Shown one piece after another: positions 18,141 through 26,366 of a DNA stretch of 44,565 nt (positions within the stretch are counted from its first letter, which is position 1; each line of letters opens with the position of its first letter). The notes under the pieces were generated by a model. That model made no database searches. It saw only the letters and a program-made list of their open reading frames with translations, and was not told where the DNA came from. The DNA is from Bacteroidota bacterium (GTDB taxonomy: Bacteria > Bacteroidota > Rhodothermia > Rhodothermales > Bin80). A program made the position numbers and the translations under genes. Location: contig JAPPNA010000080.1 in the NCBI GenBank assembly GCA_028873925.1, positions 1 through 44,565 on the forward strand, given 5' to 3'.

Positions 18141-19370
18141 GTGATTGTAAAGTCAACCCTGGATACGGGAGTCCGAATACTGACGGAGGTCGTTCCATCC
18201 GCTCGCTCCGTTTCAGTGGGAGTTTGGGTGGGCGTGGGCAGCCGCAACGACGCAGCCGCCCAGGCAGGCGTAAGTCATCTCGTTGAGCACATGGTGTTCA
18301 AGGGCACTGCTCGGCGGTCCATGCACCGGATTGCGCGCCGGATGGAGGATGTAGGCGGATATCTGAATGCCTTTACCGCCAAGGAACATACCTGTTATCA
18401 TGCGCGGGCCTTGGACACCTGCCTGAGCCGGGCCCTGGACACCATCTGCGACCTGGTTTGCGCCCCCGTTTTTCCGGAAAGCGAGTTGGAAAAGGAGAAA
18501 ACCGTGGTGTTGGAGGAGATGAAGATGTATGAGGATTCGCCGGAGGATCACATATTTGACCGTTTTGAGTCCGTGGTCTTCCGCAATCATGCCTTGGGAC
18601 GTCCAGTTATCGGGTTTGCTGATACGGTGGCCGGTCTTCGGCGCGCGGACTTGTGCGAATTTGTCCGTCAAAACTACACGCCGAACCGATTGGTGGTGTC
18701 TGCGGCGGGCAATCTGGAACATGAGACCGTTACCTGCGAGGCCCGGGACCTGCTGGATGGCCTTTCGGAGGTACCATCAGACGCGCCCGAATATGCCAGG
18801 CCGGACTATGTGCCCGCAGAGCTGATCGAAAATCGTCCGGTGCAGCAGGCCCATCTGGTGCTCGGGCGGCGCGGCATCAGCGTTACCAGCAGCCGCCACG
18901 CGATATTGCGTGTGCTCAATACGGTGCTCGGCGGCGGTATGTCCAGCCGCCTTAGTCAGAATATCAGAGAGCAGTTCGGGTTCTGCTACAACATCTTTTC
19001 CTTCATGAACATGCACTCTGACTGCGGTGATTTCGGCGTGTATATGGGAACGGATGCCACCCGGGTGGACAGGGCGCAGGAGCTCATATTCCGCGAATTG
19101 GACCAACTGATGCAGCAGCCGCTTAAGGAAACAACGCTTCGGCGTGCAAAGAATCAGCTCAAGGGCAGCCTGATCATGGATTTGGAAAACCTGACCAGTC
19201 GTATGCAGCGGCTGGCCAGACAGGAACTTATGCTGGGGCGGCTGATCACCCTGGATGAGGATCTGGCGGCGATTGATCAGGTCAGTGCACAGGATGTGCA
19301 TGAGCTGGCCCAGCAGTTGTTTGAGCCATCGCTGTTTTCCAGGGTGGTCTTCCTGCCCGGAGCAGCCTGA
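18141..19370 (+). CDS. M16 family zinc metallopeptidase
   Basis: Insulinase/processing-peptidase-like zinc protease of 409 residues. The inverted zinc motif HxxEH is H46-L-V-E49-H50 within AGVSHLVEHMVFKG, and the distal Glu is in the EKEKTVVLEEMKMYEDSP segment about 75 residues later. Segments NAFTAKEHTCYHARAL and the C-terminal half with GGGMSSRLSQNIREQFGFCYNI are typical of the single-chain bacterial M16B type that follows pnp in many genomes. The start is GTG at 18141, 15 bases after pnp. No signal peptide is visible, so it is probably cytoplasmic. Confidence 0.93.
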   Translation: MIVKSTLDTGVRILTEVVPSARSVSVGVWVGVGSRNDAAAQAGVSHLVEHMVFKGTARRSMHRIARRMEDVGGYLNAFTAKEHTCYHARALDTCLSRALDTICDLVCAPVFPESELEKEKTVVLEEMKMYEDSPEDHIFDRFESVVFRNHALGRPVIGFADTVAGLRRADLCEFVRQNYTPNRLVVSAAGNLEHETVTCEARDLLDGLSEVPSDAPEYARPDYVPAELIENRPVQQAHLVLGRRGISVTSSRHAILRVLNTVLGGGMSSRLSQNIREQFGFCYNIFSFMNMHSDCGDFGVYMGTDATRVDRAQELIFRELDQLMQQPLKETTLRRAKNQLKGSLIMDLENLTSRMQRLARQELMLGRLITLDEDLAAIDQVSAQDVHELAQQLFEPSLFSRVVFLPGAA

Positions 19371-19380
19371 TGGTGCAGAG

Positions 19381-19391
19381 TTGCTTATCTT
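19381..19391 (+). promoter_or_regulatory. Candidate promoter -7/-10 element ahead of the sulfatase
   Basis: TTGCTTATCTT occurs here, and the identical 11-mer precedes the first Mrr-like gene (20895-20905). The TTATCTT part resembles the Bacteroidota -7 element TAnnTTTG. It lies 27 bases before the ATG. No clear -33 box is seen upstream. Confidence 0.45.
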
Positions 19392-19418
19392 CGGCAGCGC
19401 GGTGATGGACAGTTACAG

Positions 19419-20873
19419 ATGATAAGAGGGATTTTTCTTGTTTCGCTGCTGATGGCGGGATGCCATCAGGCGGATCCGCAGCAGAGACCCAACATTCTCT
19501 GGATTGTGGGAGAAAACTTCAAACTGGACCTCGGCATTTACGGTGCTGACCATGTCCATACGCCCCATTTGGACTCACTGGCGCGGCACGGGCTGCGGTA
19601 CACGCATGTATTTGCGACCTCGCCGGTATGTGCGCCCAGCCGGTCCGCCTTCATGACGGGCATGTATCAGACTTCTACCGATACGCACAACATGCGGTCA
19701 CATCGTGAAGATGACTATCGGCTGCCGGAAGGCGTGCGTCCGCTGACACACTGGTTGGCGGATGCCGGATATTTCACAGCCAATATCTCCTCGATTGGAG
19801 AGCGGATCGTGGGTACCGGGAAACTTGATCTGAACTTTGTCAACGAAGGCCCTATCTATCAGTCGGAAAACTGGGATCAGCTCAAGAATAACCAGCCCTT
19901 TTTTGCACAGATCAACACCCCGGAGGCGGAATACGACATCTATGACCGGAAGTCCGCCGAAAAAGCCCGCGTCCCTTGGGTTGGCGAAGAATGGCATCCG
20001 CAGATTGCACATCCGGACAGTATAACTCCCCCGCCGTACTATCCCGATCATCCGGTCACCCGACAGGAATGGGCCCGGTATCTGAACTCGGTCAGCGGCA
20101 TGGATGTGCGGGTGGGATGGATCCTGGACCGGCTTAGAGCGGACGGACTCGCCGACAACACCATTGTCATGTTCTTTGCCGACAACGGACGCCTGGAAGC
20201 CCGCGGGATTCATTGGACTTGGGATACCGGCCTGCATGTGCCGCTGGTAATCTACTATCCGGAAGGGCTGGAGGCACCTGTCCAGTATGAACCGGGCGGG
20301 GTGGTGGAGGATGTGATCAGTCTGCTGGATCTGACCGCGACCACGCTGGATATGGCGGGGATGGAACCGCCATCTCCGATGCAGAGCCGCAGATTTCTGG
20401 GCGATAGCCCCGATCCGCCCCGCACCTACGCATTCAGCGCACGGGACCGCATTGATGAAACCGTAATGCGGATCCGGTCAGTTCGGGGGCAGCGGTATCA
20501 TTATATTCGTAATTTTGATGCTAAGGAAGGTTTTCCGACGCTGAACAGATACAAGGAAAAGTGTTTTCCGGTCAAGCCGCTTATGCGTCAGTTGATGGAT
20601 CAGGGACTCCTCAGCGGCGCTCCGGCGGAGCTGATGCAGCCCCGACCCGAAGAGGAGCTGTATGATACCGTCTTGGATCCGCATGAGATCAACAACCTGG
20701 CCGGCAGCGTTGAACACGGAGAAATACTCGTCACCATGCGGTCCGCACTGGAAAACTGGGTAACCGAAACGGGGGACCTTGGAGCGGTGCCCGAACCGGA
20801 TGAAGTGGTCGCGCCCTTTGTTGACGAAATGCATAATTGGTTCGGGACTCCGCAATGGGCACAAAATGACTGA
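19419..20873 (+). CDS. Type I sulfatase (alkaline-phosphatase-superfamily), lipoprotein
   Basis: A 484-residue sulfatase with a lipoprotein signal (FLVSLLMAGC, lipobox Cys15), so anchored outside the cytoplasm. The sulfatase signature CAPSR (71-75) contains the Cys that an anaerobic or FGE-type maturase would convert to formylglycine. RPNILWIVGEN at residues 23-33 sits at the first metal-binding site, where most sulfatases have two acidic residues (DD or ED); here it reads EN. The later metal-site segment FFADNGRLEARG lacks the conserved Lys of the usual GK motif. These changes suggest altered substrate use. The C-terminal subdomain has LYDTVLDPHEINNLAG, a sulfatase C-end motif. Substrate unknown; a phosphonate or phosphodiester activity cannot be excluded. 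Confidence 0.85.
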   Translation: MIRGIFLVSLLMAGCHQADPQQRPNILWIVGENFKLDLGIYGADHVHTPHLDSLARHGLRYTHVFATSPVCAPSRSAFMTGMYQTSTDTHNMRSHREDDYRLPEGVRPLTHWLADAGYFTANISSIGERIVGTGKLDLNFVNEGPIYQSENWDQLKNNQPFFAQINTPEAEYDIYDRKSAEKARVPWVGEEWHPQIAHPDSITPPPYYPDHPVTRQEWARYLNSVSGMDVRVGWILDRLRADGLADNTIVMFFADNGRLEARGIHWTWDTGLHVPLVIYYPEGLEAPVQYEPGGVVEDVISLLDLTATTLDMAGMEPPSPMQSRRFLGDSPDPPRTYAFSARDRIDETVMRIRSVRGQRYHYIRNFDAKEGFPTLNRYKEKCFPVKPLMRQLMDQGLLSGAPAELMQPRPEEELYDTVLDPHEINNLAGSVEHGEILVTMRSALENWVTETGDLGAVPEPDEVVAPFVDEMHNWFGTPQWAQND

Positions 20874-20905
20874 CTTGATTGTACTAAGAATTTTTTGCTT
20901 ATCTT
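20874..20905 (+). promoter_or_regulatory. Candidate promoter of the Mrr-like gene pair
   Basis: CTTG at 20874-20877, a T-rich spacer of 22 bases and TATCTTGA at 20900-20907. This resembles the Bacteroidota pattern of TTTG and TAnnTTTG. Transcription would begin near 20914, giving a leader of about 43 bases before ATG 20956. The 11-mer TTGCTTATCTT here is repeated exactly ahead of the sulfatase gene. Confidence 0.5.
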
Positions 20906-20955
20906 GATGGTTTGTGCCGATTGAGGTACGCGCATTTCTGAACAACCGAAATTTC

Positions 20956-21801
20956 ATGACGAAGATTGCTCAACTCTACTGGCCCATTCTCCGGGCCCTG
21001 CAGCGCGGTTACAGTTCGCCGAAGGACCAACTGGCTGATGTCGCCCAATTCCTCTCTTGGTCGGATGAGGCTCTGGATCGTACGACCGCCCTGGGTCGCC
21101 CCATTCCGCAACGCATGATCGGAGCCCGCAATGTGCTCAGAGATTGTGGTGTATTGAAGAATGTGGGTCGGGGCCGGTGGGTCCTGACCTCCAAAGGTGA
21201 GGGGTTCTCCACCGAGGACGAATTGTTGGACTTTATTCAGCAGGAGAAGCCGGATCGCCGGAAGCTGCGCCGGAAAGGGGGGACCGCAACAGGTGCGGAG
21301 GCCAAAAAGGCGCTCCCGCAGCCGGTGGTGGCTCCGGCCCTTGACGTATCGGATTGGCAGCTGAAGCTGCTCCAGAAGATCGGACGCCTGTCCGTGATTC
21401 ATTTTGGCCGGATGTGTGCCGACTTGTTCAATGCCATAGGCTTTACTTCCGTACAGGTATCCGACCCCGCTACCAAGCAGATAGTGGATGGTCTGGGCTC
21501 GATGCAGGTAGGCATGGCCTCATTTGCGGTCTGTTTCCGGCTGCACAAGACCACCGGTGTGATTTCGCGCCAGGACATTCTCAGCTTCCGAGGCTCGATG
21601 GTCGGCAAGGCTGCGCGCGGCATTTACATTTCGACCAGTGAGTTCAGCGAGGGGGCCATGCAGGAGGCCAGCCGCTACGGGGCCCCGGCGATCAGTCTGA
21701 TCAACGGCAAAGAGCTCTGTGCGCAGTTGATGAAACAGCGTATCGGAGTCAGGATGGTCAAATCCGGTGCACCTGACCCGGAGTTTTTTGAGACTTTGTA
21801 A
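20956..21801 (+). CDS. Mrr-like two-domain protein A, catalytic motif degenerate
   Basis: A 281-residue protein with the two-domain build of Mrr-type restriction endonucleases. Residues 1-80 match the Mrr N-terminal winged-helix DNA-binding domain (QLYWPILRALQRG, IGARNVLRDCGVL, GRGRWVLTSKG). Residues 130-280 match the Mrr nuclease domain (FGRMCADLFNAIGFTSVQV, SFRGSMVGKAARGIYISTS, APAISLINGKEL). In active Mrr proteins the site is D plus Q-x-K; here D178 is kept (IVDGLG) but the Q-x-K position reads R195-L-H197. Cleavage is therefore doubtful. I chose ATG 20956 over GTG 20914 because the winged helix starts there and the predicted promoter leaves no room for the longer form. A paralog follows after 19 bases. 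Confidence 0.82.
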   Translation: MTKIAQLYWPILRALQRGYSSPKDQLADVAQFLSWSDEALDRTTALGRPIPQRMIGARNVLRDCGVLKNVGRGRWVLTSKGEGFSTEDELLDFIQQEKPDRRKLRRKGGTATGAEAKKALPQPVVAPALDVSDWQLKLLQKIGRLSVIHFGRMCADLFNAIGFTSVQVSDPATKQIVDGLGSMQVGMASFAVCFRLHKTTGVISRQDILSFRGSMVGKAARGIYISTSEFSEGAMQEASRYGAPAISLINGKELCAQLMKQRIGVRMVKSGAPDPEFFETL

Positions 21802-21820
21802 CAACAACTTACCTTAAGCC

Positions 21821-22909
21821 ATGAATATCCCGGATATGAGGGAACCGCTGCTGCCCATGAGTTTACCGGACCCGCAGCCGCCTGAGAATACCCCGGACCT
21901 GCAGCCGTTTGAAAATCCCCCGGAAGAAGCGGCCGCCCCGCCGCCTGTCCAAAGTCCCCAGGAGCAGATAGGCCCCTACAAGCGGTATCTGTGGCCGACG
22001 CTACAGGCGATCAAGAGCCTTGGGGATGAGGCCTCGAATGAAGAAATCAACGCGGCGGTCACGGGACTGTTGGAGCTGCCGGATGAGGTGCTCACCCTGC
22101 TTCACAAGGGCGGACCGAAGACGGAAGTTAACCATCGCATTGCCTGGGCGCGTACCAAGCTCAATACCATCGGTGCGGTTACCAACCTGAGCCGGGGCAT
22201 TTGGAAGATCTCGGAGAAAGGCTTGGCGATAAAGTCTGAAGCCGAGGTGCAGCAGATGGTCAGTGATGAAGACAATCGGCGGGCTACCGCGCGGAGGAAC
22301 AAGAAGAGTGTTGCCCTGAAGGTGGCTGCGCAGGAGCGGTATTCGGGTCAGGCCGACCTTCCTGCACACCTGCCGGCGCTGCCGAAGGCCTTGAGTCCAC
22401 AGGCCGCCCGCACGCGGAAAGTCCGCATGACACGGACCGCGCGTCCGGGCGGATCCTGGCAGGACCAGGTGCTTGGGCATATAAAACAGCTGTCCGCCGA
22501 TCAGTTCGTGTCGCTGTGCCGCCATCTGTTTACCGAATCCGGGTTTACGGCAGTGGATATTGAGCCGGCCGCGGAAGGCCATTTTTCCGGTCACGGACTG
22601 TTGGGGATAAATGTGCTGGTCTTCCGGGTCATGTTCGGCATCTACCTGCATGCGATCAATGAGGATGCCGTGCATAATCTGCGCGGAGCCATGATAGGTC
22701 GGGCGGAGCAGGGGTTGCTGTTGACCACAAGCCGGATTGCCGACGCGGCGCGCGAAGAGGCAAGTCGTCCGGGTGCTCCGCCGATTGAGTTGATTGACGG
22801 GCAGAAACTGTGCGACCTGCTGCGCGAGAAGAACCTGGGCGCGCGAACGGTTGAGGTGGCGGAAGTTCAGAATGCATATTTCTCAGGACTTGCCACCGCA
22901 GAGACCTGA
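21821..22909 (+). CDS. Mrr-like two-domain protein B, catalytic residues lost
   Basis: A 362-residue paralog of the preceding protein. Residues 1-47 are a Pro/Glu-rich, probably disordered tail. Residues 50-145 are the Mrr N-terminal winged helix (YKRYLWPTLQAIKSLG, RIAWARTKLNTIGAV, GIWKISEKG). The middle is basic. Residues 225-345 match the Mrr nuclease domain very well in frame (DQFVSLCRHLFTESGFTAVDI, LRGAMIGRAEQGLLLTTS, GAPPIELIDGQKLCDLL). The expected catalytic D, Q and K positions read S256, G273 and Y275, with the same 17-residue spacing as in protein A, so this is loss by substitution, not misalignment. It is intact as a reading frame and so is probably under selection. It may bind DNA, perhaps modified DNA, with protein A. 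No methyltransferase is nearby. Confidence 0.82.
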   Translation: MNIPDMREPLLPMSLPDPQPPENTPDLQPFENPPEEAAAPPPVQSPQEQIGPYKRYLWPTLQAIKSLGDEASNEEINAAVTGLLELPDEVLTLLHKGGPKTEVNHRIAWARTKLNTIGAVTNLSRGIWKISEKGLAIKSEAEVQQMVSDEDNRRATARRNKKSVALKVAAQERYSGQADLPAHLPALPKALSPQAARTRKVRMTRTARPGGSWQDQVLGHIKQLSADQFVSLCRHLFTESGFTAVDIEPAAEGHFSGHGLLGINVLVFRVMFGIYLHAINEDAVHNLRGAMIGRAEQGLLLTTSRIADAAREEASRPGAPPIELIDGQKLCDLLREKNLGARTVEVAEVQNAYFSGLATAET

Positions 22910-23168
22910 TCGGGCTGTGCGTCCGTCTGCGGGATGAGTTTCACCCGGGATCTCCGCCGGCGATTTGAGTTCTGTGAGGGTGTCAGTCAGGGCTATCGGA
23001 TCGGCTGGGCTCCATGGTTGCCGCTTGGTAGGAACAAACCCGCGCATCGGGTGTTTGGATGGGCATGAGCGTGTTTTTCCACATTACGCAGCAGCTAGGA
23101 GGCGGCAGTTTTCGCGCGGTGTTCACAAGGCGAGACGCGTTTTCACACAAAACTAAAGGAGCATTAAC
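22910..23168 (+). other. Leader region of the susCD operon
   Basis: 259 bases without a gene. No hairpin terminator for the Mrr-like pair is obvious and no promoter can be placed with confidence; TTTG at about 23050 is the best -33 candidate. The Shine-Dalgarno of susC is at the end. Confidence 0.4.
23156..23161 (+). promoter_or_regulatory. Strong Shine-Dalgarno of the SusC gene
   Basis: AAGGAG with 7 bases to ATG 23169. Most other genes here have no such site, so it stands out and suggests high expression. Confidence 0.8.
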
Positions 23169-26100
23169 ATGAAGCAATTCTACTTTCAGGGATTCAGCTT
23201 TGCACTCTTGCTGGGAGCGCTGCTTGTGGCGTTTGCGCCGGGTGTCCATGCACAGGTGCACACCGTTCGAGGCACGGTCGTGTCCGGGGCCGACAATATG
23301 CCGCTGCCGGGTGCTTCCATCGTTGAGGTCGGCACGCTGAACGGAACGGCGACGGACATTGACGGGACGTTTGCGCTGACGGTTTCCAGTCCGGATGCCT
23401 CCCTGGCCGTTTCCTTCGTCGGATACGTCTCGGAGACGGTGGCCATTGAAGGGCAGGTGGACCTGGCTATTTCCCTGGCCGAGGACACCGGTCTTCTTGA
23501 AGAGGTTGTCGTCACCGCCGGCGGGATTGAGCGCCGCGAGCGTGCGATCGGATACGCCGTATCCGAAGTGGGCGGAGAAGAACTGCGTGAAGCGCGCGAA
23601 AACAATGTGGCCAACTCGCTGGCTGGCAAAGTGCCTGGCGTGCTGGTTTCCAAGCCAGCTACCGGACCTGCCGGTTCCAGTCGCGTGGTGATCCGGGGGG
23701 CATCCTCTCTCGGCGAAGACAGTCAGCCGCTCTATGTGGTTGATGGAGTGCCGATTGACAATACGACGCTGGGAAGCGCCGGTATGTGGGGCGGCACGGA
23801 TGGAGGCGACGGGATTGGTTCCGTCAACGCGGACGATATTGAGAAAGTGACCGTGCTGAAGGGTCCGTCCGCAGCAGCTCTGTACGGAACGCGTGCCAAG
23901 AATGGGGTCATTCTGATCACCACCAAGCAGGCTACGCCCGGTCTCGGGCTGGGGGTGGAATTTTCCAGCAATACCACATTTGAAAATGTGCTGGTCAATA
24001 CGGACTGGCAGGACCAGTATGGACAGGGGGTCCGTGGCGAAAAGCCGAGCTCCGTTGACGAAGCGCTCAGCTCTGTGGATCAGGCCTGGGGTCCGCTCCT
24101 GGACGGTTCCAGTGTGATCAGCTGGGACGGCACCATGCAGCCCTACAGCCAGGCACCGGATCCGGTGACGAATTTCTACAACACCGGGGTTACATCCACC
24201 AACAGCCTGGCGCTTACGACCGCCAATGCCACCAGCTCTCTGCGGCTGGGCTTTTCGCATCTTGAAAATCAGGGGATCAGTCCGAATTCCGGTCTGCGGC
24301 GCACCTCGTTCTCGATGCGCGGCACTTCCCAGTTCGGCTCACGCCTGAGTGCGGACGCGAAGTTGAATTTTGTGCGCGAATTCGTCCAGAACCGCCCGCG
24401 CCTGAGTGACTCGCCGGGCAATGCTAATTACTCGGTCTATCAGTTGGCTCCCAATGTGGATGTGACCACTATGCAGTGTCCTCCAGAAGATGAGGCCTGC
24501 GAGGAGCTGGGCACCGATGTTGACGGCCGGGAACTGCATAGGGGCCTGTTTGGCAATATCTACCAGCAGAATCCCTATTGGGCGGCGCACCAGTACACCT
24601 CGCAGGATGAAGATCGTCGAATTATCGGCTTCACCTCCCTGACGTATCAGTTTGCGGACTGGATTTCCCTGATGGGGCGGTTCGGCGGCGATACGTACAC
24701 CACGCGCCGCACGGGAATTACTCCCTGGGGTACTGCGTACAGCCCGGTGGGCGGCATGTCCGAAAACGAGTATCGGATCACGGAAATCAACACGGACTTC
24801 CTGCTGACCGCCGATCGGACGCTGCCCGGCAATATTGCGCTGGCCGCCACTGCGGGTGGCAACCTCCTGTACCGGCATCGTGAAAATCTGACGCTCAGCG
24901 GAGGCGGAGGATTTAATGTTCCCGGGCTTGAAGTGGTCACCAATCAGAATACGCGGTCACATGGCTACGGTCTGAGCGAAAAGCAGATCAACTCGCTTTA
25001 CGGATCGGCCGAGTTTGCGTACAACGACTACCTGTTTGTAACCCTGACCGCGCGAAATGACTGGTCGTCTACGCTTCCGGTGGACAACAACTCCTATTTC
25101 TACCCGTCCATCAGCGGCAGCTTTGTGTTTTCGGACGCGCTTCAGGTGCCCAGTTGGATGAGTTTTGGTAAAATCCGGGCCTCCTGGGCGGAAGTCGGCG
25201 GGGATACCAGCCCGTATGCGCTGGCGCTTACGTACAGCCTCCAGGGCAGCCATCTGGGCCAGCCGCGCGGGGGCGTGGCGCAGGGTCAGATTCCGCTCGC
25301 CAGCTTGAAGCCTTCCTCCAGTGTGGGCATTGAGGGTGGATTTGACATCCGCTTCCTTGACAACCGCCTGGGACTGGACTTCACGTATTACACCCAGAGC
25401 GCGACGAACCAGATTCTGTCCACGACGATTTCCAGCGCCTCAGGGTTCGGAAGCCAGGTGATCAACGCCGGTGAAATCAAGAACTCCGGCGTGGAAATCC
25501 TGCTGACCACCACCCCGTACCGCTCGGGTGACTGGCGGTGGAACCTGGATGTGAACCTTTCCCGCAATGTGAACGAGGTCGTAGAGCTCATTGAGGGCCA
25601 GACTTCGCTTTCATTGGGCGAAAGCCGCCACCGCGGCAACTTCGTAACTGCGGAAGTGGGTGAGCCGTATGGAACCATCAAGGGCCGCAAGTATCTGCGT
25701 CAGAATGTACCCGGCGGGGGATCAGACTGTGATGCCACCGGAGCGATCGTGCATGATGCCAACGGGTTGCCGATGCGCACGGGGGATCTTTGTGTGCTTG
25801 GCAACGGCACCCCCGACTTTATCGGCGGGGTCAGTTCTTCGCTGCGCTGGAAAAACCTGACGCTCGGGTTGCTCTTTGACATGCGCTTTGGCGGCGAGAT
25901 CTTCTCGGTCACCAACAGCGCCGGATACGACAACGGATTGCACAGGAACACGCTGCAGGGTCGTGCGGAAGGTTACATCGTCGGTGTCGGGGTCAACGAG
26001 GAAGGTCAGGCCAACACGGTCCAGGCCAACCCGCAGGACTACTGGTCACGCATTGGCGGCGGCTATATCGGCGAGGAGTTTGTATATGATGCCAGCTTTG

Positions 26101-26336
26101 TGAAGCTGCGCGAGATGCAGATCAGCTACCGGCTGCCACCTACGCTGTTTGCGCGTACGCCGATCAAATTCATGTCCGTGTCGCTGGTCGGGCGCAATCT
26201 GTTCCTGCTCTACAAGCAGGTGGACAACCTGGATCCGGAGTCGACTTACAACAGCACGAACCGGGGGCTGGGGCTTGAGCACTCAGGCGTGCCGCAAACG
26301 CGCAGCATCGGCCTGAACCTGAACGTCCGCATGTAG
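23169..26336 (+). CDS. SusC/RagA-family TonB-linked outer membrane protein
   Basis: A 1055-residue TonB-dependent outer-membrane channel that imports a substrate captured by its SusD partner. It has a signal peptide (residues 1-28, cleavage near VHAQ), a carboxypeptidase-regulatory-like domain (about 30-105, GTVVSGADNMPLPGASI, SVSFVGYVSE-type end), the SusC plug starting at LLEEVVVTAGG with NSLAGKVPGVLVSKP, VVIRGASSLGEDSQPLYVVDGVPI and VTVLKGPSAAALYG, and a long beta-barrel with the C-terminal strand ending RSIGLNLNVRM (terminal aromatic replaced). SD AAGGAG precedes ATG 23169. SusD follows after about 30 bases. The substrate cannot be read; no glycoside hydrolase is adjacent. Confidence 0.96.
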   Translation: MKQFYFQGFSFALLLGALLVAFAPGVHAQVHTVRGTVVSGADNMPLPGASIVEVGTLNGTATDIDGTFALTVSSPDASLAVSFVGYVSETVAIEGQVDLAISLAEDTGLLEEVVVTAGGIERRERAIGYAVSEVGGEELREARENNVANSLAGKVPGVLVSKPATGPAGSSRVVIRGASSLGEDSQPLYVVDGVPIDNTTLGSAGMWGGTDGGDGIGSVNADDIEKVTVLKGPSAAALYGTRAKNGVILITTKQATPGLGLGVEFSSNTTFENVLVNTDWQDQYGQGVRGEKPSSVDEALSSVDQAWGPLLDGSSVISWDGTMQPYSQAPDPVTNFYNTGVTSTNSLALTTANATSSLRLGFSHLENQGISPNSGLRRTSFSMRGTSQFGSRLSADAKLNFVREFVQNRPRLSDSPGNANYSVYQLAPNVDVTTMQCPPEDEACEELGTDVDGRELHRGLFGNIYQQNPYWAAHQYTSQDEDRRIIGFTSLTYQFADWISLMGRFGGDTYTTRRTGITPWGTAYSPVGGMSENEYRITEINTDFLLTADRTLPGNIALAATAGGNLLYRHRENLTLSGGGGFNVPGLEVVTNQNTRSHGYGLSEKQINSLYGSAEFAYNDYLFVTLTARNDWSSTLPVDNNSYFYPSISGSFVFSDALQVPSWMSFGKIRASWAEVGGDTSPYALALTYSLQGSHLGQPRGGVAQGQIPLASLKPSSSVGIEGGFDIRFLDNRLGLDFTYYTQSATNQILSTTISSASGFGSQVINAGEIKNSGVEILLTTTPYRSGDWRWNLDVNLSRNVNEVVELIEGQTSLSLGESRHRGNFVTAEVGEPYGTIKGRKYLRQNVPGGGSDCDATGAIVHDANGLPMRTGDLCVLGNGTPDFIGGVSSSLRWKNLTLGLLFDMRFGGEIFSVTNSAGYDNGLHRNTLQGRAEGYIVGVGVNEEGQANTVQANPQDYWSRIGGGYIGEEFVYDASFVKLREMQISYRLPPTLFARTPIKFMSVSLVGRNLFLLYKQVDNLDPESTYNSTNRGLGLEHSGVPQTRSIGLNLNVRM

Positions 26337-26366
26337 AGGAACTTGCCATCAACAAAGACAACACCA

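Noticed and set aside
20914-20955. GTG 20914 as start of Mrr-like protein A
   Set aside because: It would add 14 residues before the winged helix and overlap the predicted transcription start; ATG 20956 fits better.
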